A stretch of 64,000 nucleotides of DNA from Phymatolithon calcareum (taxonomy: Eukaryota > Rhodophyta > Florideophyceae > Hapalidiales): positions 1,798,001 through 1,862,000 of the forward strand of contig OZ345372.1 of NCBI GenBank assembly GCA_977006965.1, given 5' to 3'. Below the pieces are notes generated by a model. The model saw only the letters and a list, made by a program, of their open reading frames with translations, did no database searches and had not been told where the DNA came from. Made by a program: the position numbers and the translations under genes. Positions 18,922 to 29,600 of the stretch are shown in pieces (position 1 is the stretch's first letter; each line of letters starts with the position of its first letter).

Positions 18922-21741
18922 TCAAGGCGATTCAATCGACGACCCCGGCACCACCGCGCACTGCTTCTGGTTTCCGATTCGCGGATTAGAACAGTCGCTA
19001 GTGGCGAGCAACATTGCAGCCGTCTCTCTCAGTTTGCTCGCCCCCCCGTCGTCGTCGTCCAGGAGTTCCATATCGTCCGACGATCCTCCGCTATCCCCCC
19101 CAATGTCACACGTGGGCGAGAAACCTGAAAGCCCTAATAATGGTGTCAGTTTCGGTCGTCCGGACCCTGCGCTCAAGTTTGAAATGTTCGACGTTTGCTT
19201 TTCTACGCTACCAGCCCCTTGTCCAGACCCCTCGTTCGATACGTCTGATGAATGTTTCTCAATAGCATCTGGTTCTTGACGAGAGACATCAACGTCGGTC
19301 TTCCCACCAGGGCTCCGGACAAGGTCATCCGAAACAACGAGGGACTTCGATTCTTCTGCAAAGACGTTCCGCGCATACGCCGCATCTTTTGCTGGTGTCA
19401 CGAGTTGCTGGGCAATTGAGAAGAAGTCCGGCTTTGAAAATCTATTCGGCGCAATACTTCGCGTTCCCGCCCTGTGTTCCACAGACGAATCCTGCTCCCC
19501 GCGCATGTTTTCGACAGAGCTCGCTCCCAACGTCTCATTCTCTATCGAGCGCGCCCGCACCATTTCTGACGTTGTTCCATCAGGTCTTGCAGCTTCAGTA
19601 ACTTCGGTTTTTCCTTCCGCTTCCTGTATCAAACTCAAATCATCAATAGGAGACATCGTTCTATTATCCACAGACCCTTCAGAGCCGATATCCCTTGTGC
19701 TTTCACTTCGCCCTGTAGTTCCGTGTCCGCGGTTTCGTCGCCGAAAGATATCGCGATCTCTTCTTCGAGTGCTAGTCGAGTCTGGATGCGATCCGGTTTG
19801 TGAGCCCCCAAACCGTGGTCGCAAGTTTTCCAACGGAATTTTCAGCTTTTCCAGCATCTCCCTATCAATCTTCACCTTTTCTGCTCCCTTCTTGATGCCT
19901 TCCCCAGTTTTCTTAATGCCCTCGGTCGTCTTCTTGACGCCAGTCCCAATGGATTCTTTTGTTTTCTTTGCCCCGTTCCCAATACCTTCTTTCGTCTTCT
20001 TGACTCCAGTTCCAATGCCCTCCGCTGCTTTCTTCGCGCCGCTACCAATTCCGTCCGCAGTTTTCTTGACTCCTTCGCCCATTTTCTGCGCACCTTGCTC
20101 GACCGCACGTCCAGTTTTCTTAACACCTTCGACAACCTTCTTGCCCCCCTCGCCAATACGATCGCCAACGTCCATGACATTGTCCGCGGTCTTCTGCGCA
20201 ACTTTCTTCGTTCCTTCGCCAACCTTGTCGACAACGACGGGAATTTTCTCGAAAAGGTCCACAACTGCAGTTGCTTTGAACTTTTGCGCCATCGCAACGG
20301 CAATGATTGCAGATCTCGCCTTGTACAGGCGCCGACGACTCGAATGCAAATTTGTTCGATTTCTCTTAATGCCAACTGCGGGCGCATATTGGTCGGCAGA
20401 CGCAATCCAATTATGGTTCATTGCACCGAGCGCTGTTAACCTTTTCTTTGGGTCTCGGTTAAGCAGTCCTTTGACCAGGTATAGCGCATCCTGAGATATG
20501 CCCTTCCATAAACTTGGAGGGAAAAGCGGTATTCCACTGGTAACGCTTTGGAAATATTCCTCACGGTTGCGACCAGGGAATGGTAATCGCCCGGTCAATA
20601 TAGTGTAGAGAATGACGCCGCATGCCCACAAATCGACGGGCTGACCGTGACCTTCATGCGAAATGATTTCTGGTGCCATGAAATATGCCGTGCCGACCGG
20701 GGTACGCATAACACTGTCCTCATTGAGGACGGAGGAGAAACCGAAGTCGGTAACCTTGATGCTCAACGGCCAGCATTTCTGGACACAGAGAATGTTCTCC
20801 GGCTTCAAATCGCGGTGCACAATATTGCGACTGTGCAGATACGCCACGGCACCGAAAATAGAACGCATTATTTGACTACCCTGTGCCTCTGTGAGAACTT
20901 CATGCTGGGCAACGAAGTCGAAGAGGTCGCCCCCCGGGACATACTCCATGACCATATATATCTTGCGCTTAAGATCAAATATCTGGTAAGTCTGCACGAT
21001 ACCAGGATGCGAGATGGACTTCATGATCTCGATTTCGCGTGAGAGATGCTCCATGGACTTGAGGTTAGTGCTGCTTCTCGTCACAATTTTGGCTGCGCGC
21101 TTTTCGCGTGTTCGGACATCAAACGCCTCGAAGACCTGTCCGTAGGCACCGCTACCGAGGAGATTACCAAGTTCATAAAACTGTTCAATATCACATGCTC
21201 GTGCCGCATTCAGTGCGTCTCGCCAGCGTTTGCAAGTGTCCTCGTTAATAATTTGCAGACGTAGAGGGCGTTCACGACCTTGTTTGTATACCACCATTTC
21301 GAGACGATTGACGTCAACCTCAACCTTTTCCGTGCGGACGTTAATGACAAATTGCTTCTTCTTTCTCTTGCCATCCGATTTGTTCTTGTTCCTCGAGATG
21401 GAGAGATTAGTACCGTCCAGCACCGCATACATGTCGGTGCGCTTCGAGCCAAACTTGCTGCGCCGCACAGTCCAGCTTTGCATGTCAACCTGTGAGAAGT
21501 ATCTCACTTTGTGTTCCGGCTTACGTTGCCGAATGACGCTGGCGGCGAGGGCGGCAAGGTTCGGGATGGCAACTTTCCGACGCTCGTGGTCTGTGCTGCC
21601 ATGATCGCTGCGGCTCGAAGAGGTCATAAGCGAGGCACTAGAATTGTTGCGGTTGGTTTTGCGCGGTTTTTCTGCACTCGGCCCTGTCCACAACGATGAG
21701 GAATCGGTCCTGACCGGAGAAATCTCGGAGTCGACGGGCAT
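18922..21741 (-). CDS. PH-domain Ser/Thr protein kinase with 11-mer repeat tail (939 aa)
   Basis: Domain order is: disordered Ser-rich N-terminus (1-75); PH domain (about 78-182, starting near VRYFSQVDM and ending in the RWRDALNAA helix); kinase domain (about 188-446); and a long C-terminal region. The kinase has an intact glycine loop GSGAYG (196-201), Lys near 218, HRDLKPEN (309 onward), DFG (332-334) and MAPE, and the VDLWACGVILYTILTG segment typical of the CAMK group, so it should be active. Residues 506-622 are about ten 11-residue repeats of the type EGIGTGVKKTK, resembling synuclein and group-3 LEA amphipathic helices. The remaining 300 residues are acidic and disordered. A PH plus lipid-binding-helix arrangement suggests recruitment to membranes or lipid droplets (inference). 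The open frame begins upstream with TTG only; the first ATG is at 21741. No close orthologue is recognised. Confidence 0.88.
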   Translation of the reverse strand: MPVDSEISPVRTDSSSLWTGPSAEKPRKTNRNNSSASLMTSSSRSDHGSTDHERRKVAIPNLAALAASVIRQRKPEHKVRYFSQVDMQSWTVRRSKFGSKRTDMYAVLDGTNLSISRNKNKSDGKRKKKQFVINVRTEKVEVDVNRLEMVVYKQGRERPLRLQIINEDTCKRWRDALNAARACDIEQFYELGNLLGSGAYGQVFEAFDVRTREKRAAKIVTRSSTNLKSMEHLSREIEIMKSISHPGIVQTYQIFDLKRKIYMVMEYVPGGDLFDFVAQHEVLTEAQGSQIMRSIFGAVAYLHSRNIVHRDLKPENILCVQKCWPLSIKVTDFGFSSVLNEDSVMRTPVGTAYFMAPEIISHEGHGQPVDLWACGVILYTILTGRLPFPGRNREEYFQSVTSGIPLFPPSLWKGISQDALYLVKGLLNRDPKKRLTALGAMNHNWIASADQYAPAVGIKRNRTNLHSSRRRLYKARSAIIAVAMAQKFKATAVVDLFEKIPVVVDKVGEGTKKVAQKTADNVMDVGDRIGEGGKKVVEGVKKTGRAVEQGAQKMGEGVKKTADGIGSGAKKAAEGIGTGVKKTKEGIGNGAKKTKESIGTGVKKTTEGIKKTGEGIKKGAEKVKIDREMLEKLKIPLENLRPRFGGSQTGSHPDSTSTRRRDRDIFRRRNRGHGTTGRSESTRDIGSEGSVDNRTMSPIDDLSLIQEAEGKTEVTEAARPDGTTSEMVRARSIENETLGASSVENMRGEQDSSVEHRAGTRSIAPNRFSKPDFFSIAQQLVTPAKDAAYARNVFAEESKSLVVSDDLVRSPGGKTDVDVSRQEPDAIEKHSSDVSNEGSGQGAGSVEKQTSNISNLSAGSGRPKLTPLLGLSGFSPTCDIGGDSGGSSDDMELLDDDDGGASKLRETAAMLLATSDCSNPRIGNQKQCAVVPGSSIESP
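19876..20226 (-). repeat. 33-bp tandem coding repeats (11-residue units) in the kinase tail
   Basis: About ten in-frame units encode consecutive 11-mers. Five in a row read AQKMGEGVKKT, ADGIGSGAKKA, AEGIGTGVKKT, KEGIGNGAKKT and KESIGTGVKKT. The periodic Gly/Ile and Lys spacing predicts an 11/3 amphipathic helix. The DNA repeats are diverged, so the array is not a recent slippage product. A long antisense open frame over this part is a by-product of the repeats. Confidence 0.9.
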
Positions 21742-22848
21742 GACGGCACAGGGCGCTTGATCAACGGACTCGTAGGCGCTCAGCACCAAATATGGGGCTT
21801 CTAAACCACCCTTGCTCTGCCCGTCACAACTCTGGTGCGAAACTCAGGATGGTCTCCGTTGGCGCGGCTTTTGTTCGCCGCTTGCTGTGTGGGAGGTCGA
21901 GTTACGGTACAGAAGCACAAAGTTTAAGCATGTCTCAGGGGCTCCACGCAAAAGGTCACTTCAATCTGACAAAAGGAAACGGCGACTCATGTTTTGCGTA
22001 TTGAACTGGAGTACTATGCGTGATGGGACAAAAGAATCTGCTTCTTTTGGGCCAATCATGTAAAACAACATGAGTATTTGACAGAACTGTTCATTGATTG
22101 GGCAAAAATAGAACTTTTTCAAGAAAATGTAAAACATTATGTAAGGCCCGCTGACAGGGCCTCCTCAATCTCATTCGGTCTACTACTCCAAAAGTGCTTC
22201 CTGCGGACACACACTCATCAATCGAGGGAACGACATAAAGAGGCGCTCTCGGCAACTTTGCGTTTTTGAAAGAGGCAGGGAAAATTTGAGCTCAGTTGAA
22301 GCTCGTCCTCCGTGAAAGTGACGTAGTCCACCGCCTTCCGTCCGTCTGTACGAGTGTACAATAATAATTATTGTACACCCGCACCATTATGAAATGGCCA
22401 TGAACTCCTTATACAGTATATGTACATGGCATCATCGAGTGTACAGTTTAACAAAGTGTAATCCGCCAGCATCTCAATGAAGCCATCAGCGCCTCTAACA
22501 GCAGCAGCCATTGTTCATCAATAAAGCCATTCCTTGATGCCAGGGAATTGCACCAAACGAGCCTTATGTTCCCCAGCCCTCAACTGCACCCTCCCAAGCA
22601 CTCGCCACTATGAGTATTCTCTACCTCACTATCGGATAGGTACAGTGTCTCTACAAACATCATTTCCAGTCTACACACTGCGTGTTTACACCCACAGCTA
22701 CAAACCGCCGATCTCCGAGAAATGGAAATGGAGACGAGTAGACTTTACTATTCAGTCTCCACACATGGGGAATTTAAAGTAATAATGCTTTTCTGCGCAT
22801 CGTAAACAGGATGATGTCGTTAATTGTATTGCCACAGACCCAGCAAAG
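21742..22848. other. Intergenic, no gene seen; one palindrome
   Basis: It holds the promoter region of the kinase gene next to 21742. The hairpin gtgtacaataat-a-attattgtacac (22354-22378; 12-bp arms, 1-nt loop) is the only clear structure. Confidence 0.5.
22354..22378. repeat. 25-bp palindrome with 12-bp arms
   Basis: Arms 22354-22365 and 22367-22378 pair exactly around a single A. The centre is AT-rich (ataataatta), as in the hairpin at 47833-47853. Confidence 0.85.
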
Positions 22849-23274
22849 ATGAGCTTTCATGAAGACAATGACGCTGACTGCCACTTGTCCTTGCGTGATG
22901 AAAAGGAAAGATCCAGGATACCCACCAACGACAGAATTGGGCTACGGCTCCATTTCCATTACCCTATGAATAAGAAACGAATAGCCGAATTATCCTCACT
23001 TTCAGCAATGTGCTGGCACCAACAGGGCTACGACTTATTCCAACATTTCGGGTGTAATGCCCAATGGCCATTTAATGTCGACGGGCCTTTCTCTCCAATT
23101 TGCACTACGACTCAATTTTGGTGCGGGATTGGCCAGGCCCACACAATCAGCCGAGTGTTTCTGCAATTCGTCTCGGCCACAGCATCGCTAATGCGAATAG
23201 CACGAGAACTTTTCATTGTGGATAGCACCCATCTTAAAGGCAGTTTCGCGGCAGACTGTCTACTGTTAATATAA
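22849..23274 (+). pseudogene. Mutator-like (MULE) transposase fragment
   Basis: This is a 141-residue open frame whose last third contains ELFIVDSTHLKG followed by a hydrophobic stretch. This resembles the first catalytic block of MULE transposases (hydrophobic-D-x-THLK). The frame stops right after it, and the remaining DDE core, SWIM finger and terminal repeats were not found, so if the assignment is right this is a dead fragment. It could also be an unrelated short ORF. Confidence 0.35.
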
Positions 23275-24444
23275 ACATGTAGCAGTGCTTCGGGCTTCTA
23301 CGACCGATTTGCGAGCTATTTATTCCTTCCAGGAAGCATTCTATTAGACTTTGCAAAATGTAGACCGGCACGAAGGTCGCTTGTTTACATCAGGATTGAA
23401 GACAAAGCGGGTACATGCTAGTCGAAAATAATCCACGGAAATTGGTGGAAATGAGCCTTGAATGGCAAGGAGATTATATTCGTTGCACTAAAATGAGTAA
23501 ATATGGCCGAAATATCCCTACATCCCAGTATATGTTACTCCTGACAAAATCCTGGTATAGCGACAGACTCTGTCCGAGAATCGTCGTCATGACGATTCTC
23601 GGACAGAGATGTCATGATCACAAAACCTGAAATCTTGTTTCCATAGAGGATGGGATTCATGCGCTGCACAATGATACGGATTCCACTAAAGCACTAGTGA
23701 AAGCTCCGTAGGGATATGTTAGAAATATACCAGGAATTATTTAAAAGCTACCAACGCCTCACCTAGGAGTAACAAGGGCACGCTCTTCGAACGGTTTTCT
23801 AAGGCACCGTAGTCTGGTCACTCATGACATCCCTGTTTCGTATTTCTCTACCAACAGGTGCGCATGTGACTCGTTTGCACTCATCCTTCACTGACAGCTG
23901 CGTGATCGACACTCCAAGGACTGGTATAACTAGACGAATAAAAATGTTCTGTCAAAAGGTGGGCGCTATGGACGAAGCAGAGTGGATGAATATTCCTGAA
24001 ACGCTTCTGGTACTTATGCATAATATCGTGATTGATTGAACATTGTGATTGTACTTAGATTTTTCCTTGAAAGAAGATTTAAAAATGAGGTACGTGTAGC
24101 TTTTCGTTAGAGAGTCCGTCTGCTCTAGGATGTAATAGAAGTATGTATGTTTTAGGATGTCGCAGGAGTGCAGGACAGTTCTTAGCGTGTTCCAAACTTG
24201 GGGCATCTCTCTAGGCTATGAAAAATCAGATGTTGCTGAATCGTGATAGGCGGGAGCCACTGTAGCATATTCATCATCACCAATTTACTATCACAGCTCT
24301 TAAAACCAAACAGTCACTCTATTTGCACATTTCTCACTATGTAAAGCCATTGATATAGCACCATGCATGTTTAATCTAGCAAGCGCAACGCACTCCAAGC
24401 ACCTACAGCCAAGCAAATACTGAAGAAGAAAAGTATATTTTTAT
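23275..24444. other. Intergenic, no gene seen; one hairpin
   Basis: No reading frame with recognisable motifs. The hairpin at 23568-23608 is listed separately. Confidence 0.45.
23568..23608. repeat. Hairpin, 18-bp perfect arms, 5-nt loop
   Basis: 23568-23585 (ctctgtccgagaatcgtc) is the exact reverse complement of 23591-23608. The loop is gtcat. Confidence 0.92.
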
Positions 24445-24693
24445 TTAAAATTTATCAACACATCTGCTGCCGCTTGGGGCAACTTTTCCAATGCCAAGAA
24501 GATTTGGCTTGATTCTGTCTGGTGAAGAGTTTCTTATAATGGATGTTCCATACCTCGGTGGTCTACAAAAACCCACCTCTGGCCCCTTGAGGAGCCTCGA
24601 ATGGGAAAAGTTTCTCCAAGCGCTCCCGAAGACGTCGCAAGAGTCTAGAGCTAAGAAACGATAGATGCATACAATTCCTATCCCAGAGCTCAA
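24445..24693 (-). pseudogene. Fragment sharing its tail with the decayed Sel1-family copy at 46679-47086
   Basis: The end of this minus-strand frame (PEVGF..PP, then GIGKVA, then RxVxxF and stop) aligns with the end of the frame at 46679-47086 (PELGF..PP, GTRKVAL, CRRVGNF and stop). DNA similarity continues past the stop. It is therefore a fourth small relic of the same family or of a shared inserted segment. It lies next to LINE remains. Confidence 0.45.
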
Positions 24694-24783
24694 TATAAGC
24701 CACAGGAGCGCTTAAACTACCGTCAAATAGCTTGCCGTACAATGTTGCTTGCTGGTTGCAGCTTTCAATTCGGTTCGATGTAA

Positions 24784-24990
24784 TATGACCCTATATGCAA
24801 GGCTTGCTCCGTGGGAAGCATGGAGACCGTTGAGCATTTACTCCTACACCGTAGTGGATGGGATCTATCAAGACGCCAGACTATTGGCAGAGTCGGCGCT
24901 AGAACCGTTGAGGAAATATGCAATGAGAAACAGATCGAAGTACTAATGCGCGGTGTAGGTGTTCACACGCGCGCAAGCGAGGTGGATTGA
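24784..24990 (+). mobile_element. LINE relic: zinc-knuckle and tail downstream of RNase H
   Basis: The translated frame reads C-x2-C, then METVEHLLLH, then about 40 more residues to a stop. The pattern C-x2-C ... ETVEHLLLxC is the common 3' end of the ORF2 product of Jockey/I-type non-LTR retrotransposons, where the last Cys is often replaced. A related copy lies at 40000-40140. No reverse transcriptase is present here. Confidence 0.6.
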
Positions 24991-25781
24991 GAGAAAACGA
25001 GTAACTCATCCGGAATGCAGGCCTTGGGAGACTCTGCCAACGGTGTCCGGTTATTGTCAACTCTGCCTTCACTTTGTTCTCAGCGGAACCTATGTAGTAA
25101 ATTGGAACTATCTTAGAGTAGGTAAAAATGACGCAACCTAAAACAGGAATTACGCGCGCCTTTGAATTTGAATTGAATCAAATAGGGAAACACAGTGGGA
25201 GGTAGTGACTTGGCAACCCGAACTAAGGACATCTTGAAGGGTGATGCAAATGGGTTAATCGCAGCAATCTGGAAATTTCTGAGTGCCGGAGTTTGAGCTG
25301 GATCGACCTACAGTCTGATCCGGCAATAAGTTCTCAAATTTCTGAAAAATGAGGGGCCGTTTGAATATCTATCCCAGACACAAACTTTACTTAACGTTCT
25401 CGTACTGCACATCCATTTCTGGACAAATCTGTCCTGATTGGGTCATTCTTATTTTGTGGATACTTTTTGCAGATTTTATTGTTCAAATAATTCAATGACA
25501 GTCCATTTCGGGTCTTAAAATCCACCTTTCGGAGTATTGACAGCTGTTACTGAGCCCCAGCACCATTTTAATCTACATTCGTCGTACCATTAGGGTCTTA
25601 GGAATGTTATGTGTGCAGTTTTTCAGAGCATGAGTGAGTTTTGTTGGATCTATACTGTAGAGAGTGACGTACACAGGAAGGAAGCAGTTCAGAAGCTTTA
25701 CAATCAGAATCACAGAGAGCGCATACATTTTGACATCATCAAGTTCTCGGATTGGACGTCCGCTGCAAGGGAAGCACAAAT
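24991..25781. other. Intergenic, nothing recognised
   Basis: I see no gene, repeat or hairpin that I can support. The DNA is AT-leaning and rich in short stops. It includes the upstream region of the SAP/zinc-ribbon gene. Confidence 0.4.
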
Positions 25782-26612
25782 ATGGATGGCTCTGAAGAGC
25801 CCCCGCGCTCCTTGGTTGTGCAGGTAGGAACGGGTTCAATCTCTATATCTTCGTCAACATCATTTTCGGATCCACCAGGCTCTAAACGGAAAGACCGGAT
25901 GTGGCCTGGAAAAGCATTGGAGGATTGCTTGAGATCCTTGAGACTCCCTACAGCGGGAAGTCTTTCCGGCAAGAAAGACCGTCTAAAACGGTGGGCAGAA
26001 ACACAATTTTCTGCGGACGGGACAGCGTTAGAAGAAGATGTTCGCTCGTTACGAACTAAACAATTCGCTCTCAGAGAGTTGAAGAAGCGTGGCCGAAAAA
26101 GAAATTCTCCAGACACACCAGACAGTGCAGACCATGAGCAGACTCGGGATATCAGTAACCAGCCCATGGAAGGACATCAACCAGCATTACCAGATTCAAA
26201 TGTGACTTTGGTTACTCGAAATCCTTCGTCTCCAGACACACCTGATGGTGGAGACCATGAGCAGACTCGAGGTATCAGCACCCATCAAATAGAAGGACAT
26301 GAACCAGATTCAAATATGGCTCGGGAGAAAGTTGTGGCATCACTTTGTGACCTCAAGCTACATCCGGGAACCGGTTCACTGTCGTCCAAAAGGCCGCCTG
26401 TACCAAACGAAAACAATAGGCACATCGAAATGCAGGGTGTTCATCAGCTTGCCAAGGTTGATGACGTTGATGGATTACCAGTGCGGCCCTATTGTTCATT
26501 TCCTGGATGTAGATGCAGAACACGGTACGCATGTCTTGATTGTAGGATACCTTTATGTTTCGGGGATTTGGGAAGCTGCTATAGCCTACATGCCGCGGAG
26601 AAAAGGCACTAG
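25782..26612 (+). CDS. SAP-domain plus piggyBac-type C-terminal zinc-ribbon protein (276 aa)
   Basis: Residues about 41-72 match a SAP motif (hydrophobic helix, RSLRLPTAGSLSGKK, then a second basic helix), a DNA/chromatin-binding module. A weaker second copy appears near residues 180-200 (SLCDLKLHPGTGSLSSK). Between them is an internal duplication of about 30 residues beginning SPDTPD..DHEQTR. The last 40 residues hold paired cysteines (CSFPGC, CLDC, PLCFG, SCYSLH) with RTRYAC, resembling the Cys-rich DNA-binding ribbon at the end of piggyBac transposases. The transposase catalytic core is absent, so this is either a domesticated DNA-binding protein or a deletion derivative of a transposon. 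The ATG at 25782 is the first in frame. Composition resembles real coding sequence. Confidence 0.6.
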   Translation: MDGSEEPPRSLVVQVGTGSISISSSTSFSDPPGSKRKDRMWPGKALEDCLRSLRLPTAGSLSGKKDRLKRWAETQFSADGTALEEDVRSLRTKQFALRELKKRGRKRNSPDTPDSADHEQTRDISNQPMEGHQPALPDSNVTLVTRNPSSPDTPDGGDHEQTRGISTHQIEGHEPDSNMAREKVVASLCDLKLHPGTGSLSSKRPPVPNENNRHIEMQGVHQLAKVDDVDGLPVRPYCSFPGCRCRTRYACLDCRIPLCFGDLGSCYSLHAAEKRH

Positions 26613-26691
26613 ACACCAATAAAGACCCAGACTATGGACTTTTTTCTATCTCTGATTTGTCAAGAGTGCGCAGTATCGCTTTGTCCACTAT

Positions 26692-27174
26692 CTAAGACTC
26701 ATGGAAGTTGGAATCTTGCCAGTTGTACGCTTGTAGAGCACTATTAATCTCCGGTGATATCCCGTTGCGCGATCCTTCATCTACACGGCGAGCACAACCC
26801 ATGCGACGAGCTAGTATGTACCGCCAATGACAGCAGTACACATCAGAACTGTACCTTCCAGTCGAATTCATGGAGCTCTCTCTCCAGACCACCTTCTGCG
26901 ATACGTATTCCTCTGCTCCATGATACGACTCTAGCTTTTCTGGGTTGAGAAGTGTCAAGAGCAAAACAAAGTCCTCAATTGATCCTCCCATTCCTCCATC
27001 TGCGGCTGCCTTCATAATAAACATTCCTATCTGCATGGCGACCGATCGTGAATGCTCTGTTTTGAAGGCCCTAAGAGCATACATGGCTCTCTCGTGGTCT
27101 GCCAAAGCTCCTCTCATCATGAAAACACATTTCCCATCCAGGCTGAAATGACTTATAGTCAGATCGTAGCTCAT
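26692..27174 (-). CDS. Hypothetical protein (160 aa), unrecognised
   Basis: An open frame that converges with the preceding gene (80 bp between stops). It contains plausible helical segments (HERAMYALRAF, EDFVLLLTLLNPEKL) and few low-complexity runs, which is more protein-like than most random frames in this window. No family recognised. It may be a relic of a larger gene. Confidence 0.3.
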   Translation of the reverse strand: MSYDLTISHFSLDGKCVFMMRGALADHERAMYALRAFKTEHSRSVAMQIGMFIMKAAADGGMGGSIEDFVLLLTLLNPEKLESYHGAEEYVSQKVVWRESSMNSTGRYSSDVYCCHWRYILARRMGCARRVDEGSRNGISPEINSALQAYNWQDSNFHES

Positions 27175-28412
27175 TAGGTACACAGATGAACCGCAAAGGA
27201 CACACAGGCCGAAAAGCTCAGTTTAGGGGCCAAACTGGAATGTTTTGCTCGATGTAGAACTGCCCGTATCTTTTTTTTCAGCCGATTTTGTGAAACCGAA
27301 AAAACTGGTCCAGGTACTGTGCTTAAGAAGACATCCACCTTGATATAATATCCGAACGCGCAACTGCTAACTGTACATCATCTGAACGAATAGGCATATT
27401 TGGACACGAAAATCGCGGCTTTGCTTGTAGCTTCGCGTACCCTGCGCGAACTCACTCCAAACTTGTTCAGTACGAGCGCATACACATGAGGAAGGACAGG
27501 AAATACTCTATGACGTGTTTCGATGCGCGTGGGCCTCGCAAAAGAATTATTTTACTGTGTCCCAATAAACCTCAATTGTTGCAGTACGAGGGGGTTATCG
27601 TTTTCTGCAATCAAGGAAGAAAGAAATGAAAAAGGTTTGTGCGAGTTGCACAGGGAATGTAAATTTGCCCCCTTGCCATGGCAGTGAATGAACCGAGAGA
27701 ACCATTGCTCTCCCGTTCTTTCTGTATCACAGGAAATTGTTAATCTCGATGCCTTGTTGAGTAGAAACCGTCTGACCAGACAAGCGAAAGATTGGATGTT
27801 CTATTGTCTCTTTCACACCATACGAGCACATCATGCATAAGTGACTAAAAGATCAAGTCCTGTAGTTTCTCCTCTACATTGAATCAATGGCGAAAGGCCA
27901 CAGCAATCGGGGAGCAGACATTTTAAGCTTATGGTATATTACCCCAGTACGACTGTGAGCGACGCTTACATCATCGTAGAGCGTGAGGATAGTCACTTGC
28001 TTATGGACCGGGCTGCTTCCAGAGTGAGCGGGTTTTGTGCACAAAAAACAAATTTTATTCCCAAATTCCCCGCCGCGGAGGAGAATCGGAGGTTTCACAT
28101 TTCTGCGAGACAAAGCAACTCAGTTTGTAAAATGCCTTCCATGTACCCCTCGTGTGCACCATTGGAATGTGCTTCCCGCGCGAGAACCGTAGTTTTGATA
28201 CTCCCTGAAACACTTGGACAGCCGCAAAAGCATCGGCGAAAGCCGTATTTGCCGTAGTTGAAGAGTTTAAATTTGGAGAACTCCACCCCGTTTTGACCAC
28301 CATTCCGAGGTCTGAGAGTTGACATCGATGGCCCTGTTAATAAAAGAAGGGATGAATAGCACTTTAAGCTTAAAAGCAATCAGAACAGGATCTTACTTGA
28401 AGCGGACGCTGA

Positions 28413-28473
28413 ATCATGAGCCTGTAAAAATTGTAGGCTCATGATGCATTTCTTTATTTTTTAAAATAAAGAA
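28413..28473. repeat. Two adjacent hairpins, 11-bp perfect arms each
   Basis: atcatgagcct (28413-28423) pairs with aggctcatgat (28435-28445). Four nt further, ttctttatttt (28450-28460) pairs with aaaataaagaa (28463-28473) with a 2-nt loop. Confidence 0.85.
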
Positions 28474-28949
28474 CCATGAAGTCGAAATTAACTAGCGGCC
28501 AGTGCGTACTACGAAGTAATGAGCACAAGAAGGCGGCAAAAATTAAAAACTTATGTAATGATCTAGGAAAGTTCCAGTGTATCGCCGAGACGTTCGATTT
28601 AGGCCATTGATTGATGCAGAACTCTATCCATGACATGGATTATTACTCGGCAGTTGATCAAAAAAGCGCTGAACAGCTACTCTCCTGAACCATCCTCTTT
28701 CAGAGCCGATGTGGTCTGCACTATCCATTCACGCAACAAGTAGTCGCTACACTAATCGCAATCGCAAATGAACCGCATCTCATATTATGGTTTCGGAACT
28801 TAAAACACCCAAAGGACTGCTGTCAACAGCTGGAAAAGTGAAGCCCGACTCGTACAGTATTGGGAAAACTGTTATCGTGCGTGCGCTTCGCGTGGTGGAT
28901 ATCTAAAAGTAGCATACTTCCCTCGAAAGACCACAGGAATACTCAAAAC

Positions 28950-28993
28950 AACCTAAATCAAGGTTGGTACACGAGCCTACCTTGAATTAGGTT
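28950..28993. repeat. Hairpin, 15-bp arms with one mismatch
   Basis: aacctaaatcaaggt (28950-28964) pairs with accttgaattaggtt (28979-28993) across 14 nt. Confidence 0.8.
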
Positions 28994-29474
28994 TACAGAA
29001 TTCTGGAATGGCACAGCGCAGCCTTTTTGGGTGTAGTAGTGAATCTGTTCCATGGGCTCTTCCAGCAGCTGCAAACTAACAATGCCCTCTGCCGAGCTCC
29101 AGCTTCAATGTTTGCGCGCTTTGCATGTGGACTTTTCTTGTCCCGTCTGCTTTGCGTAATCTCCACAAAATCGCTTCATTGAATTATGCCATGTGACTCT
29201 GCGCCTTTTCCAGTGCCTGTGCCTCACCGAGACCGCCCTGGAATGTAATTAAAAACCGTTTGCGGTTGCTTCGCAATTGGTCATGAGGCTACTTTTCTCC
29301 CACGGATCATACCAGCGCCAACGCACAAGGCTTCATCAAGAAGCAAGGGCACTGATCTGGTCCTCGCCTCGCATCAATGTGTTCCTCACCTTCATGTACG
29401 CTCATATCCGGTGCAAAACCAGGTAAAACCGATGGTTTACTGTGTTGAAACCACGCCGCGCAGAGGGACACAGC

Positions 29475-29600
29475 CCAAAGACACACAGCCGTAGATATCC
29501 CTTGTGCCGCCGCACTGAGCGGCCACAGGTAACTGTCGTCTGGACGCGCGCGCGTAGCCCAGCAATACGAGACCTTAAAACTCGCTGGTTTTATCTCCTC
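29475..29600 (-). repeat. Left terminal direct repeat (putative 3' LTR)
   Basis: Almost identical to 35293-35423 in the same orientation, beginning ccaaagacacacagccg and ending ctggttttatctcctc. The adjacent pyrimidine run at 29601-29620 (complement: purine tract) fits a 3' LTR for a minus-strand element. Confidence 0.8.

Larger units (their letters stand above)
27175..29474. other. 2.3-kb intergenic region with hairpins, no gene seen
   Basis: No supported gene. Hairpins lie at 28413-28473 (adjacent pair) and 28950-28993. The right end abuts the direct repeat that opens the element at 29475. Confidence 0.5.

Noticed and set aside
19505-20494. 329-codon plus-strand open frame
   Set aside because: Antisense to the kinase tail. 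Its Phe/Pro/Thr-rich sequence is the mirror of the 11-mer repeat and the Ser-rich tail.
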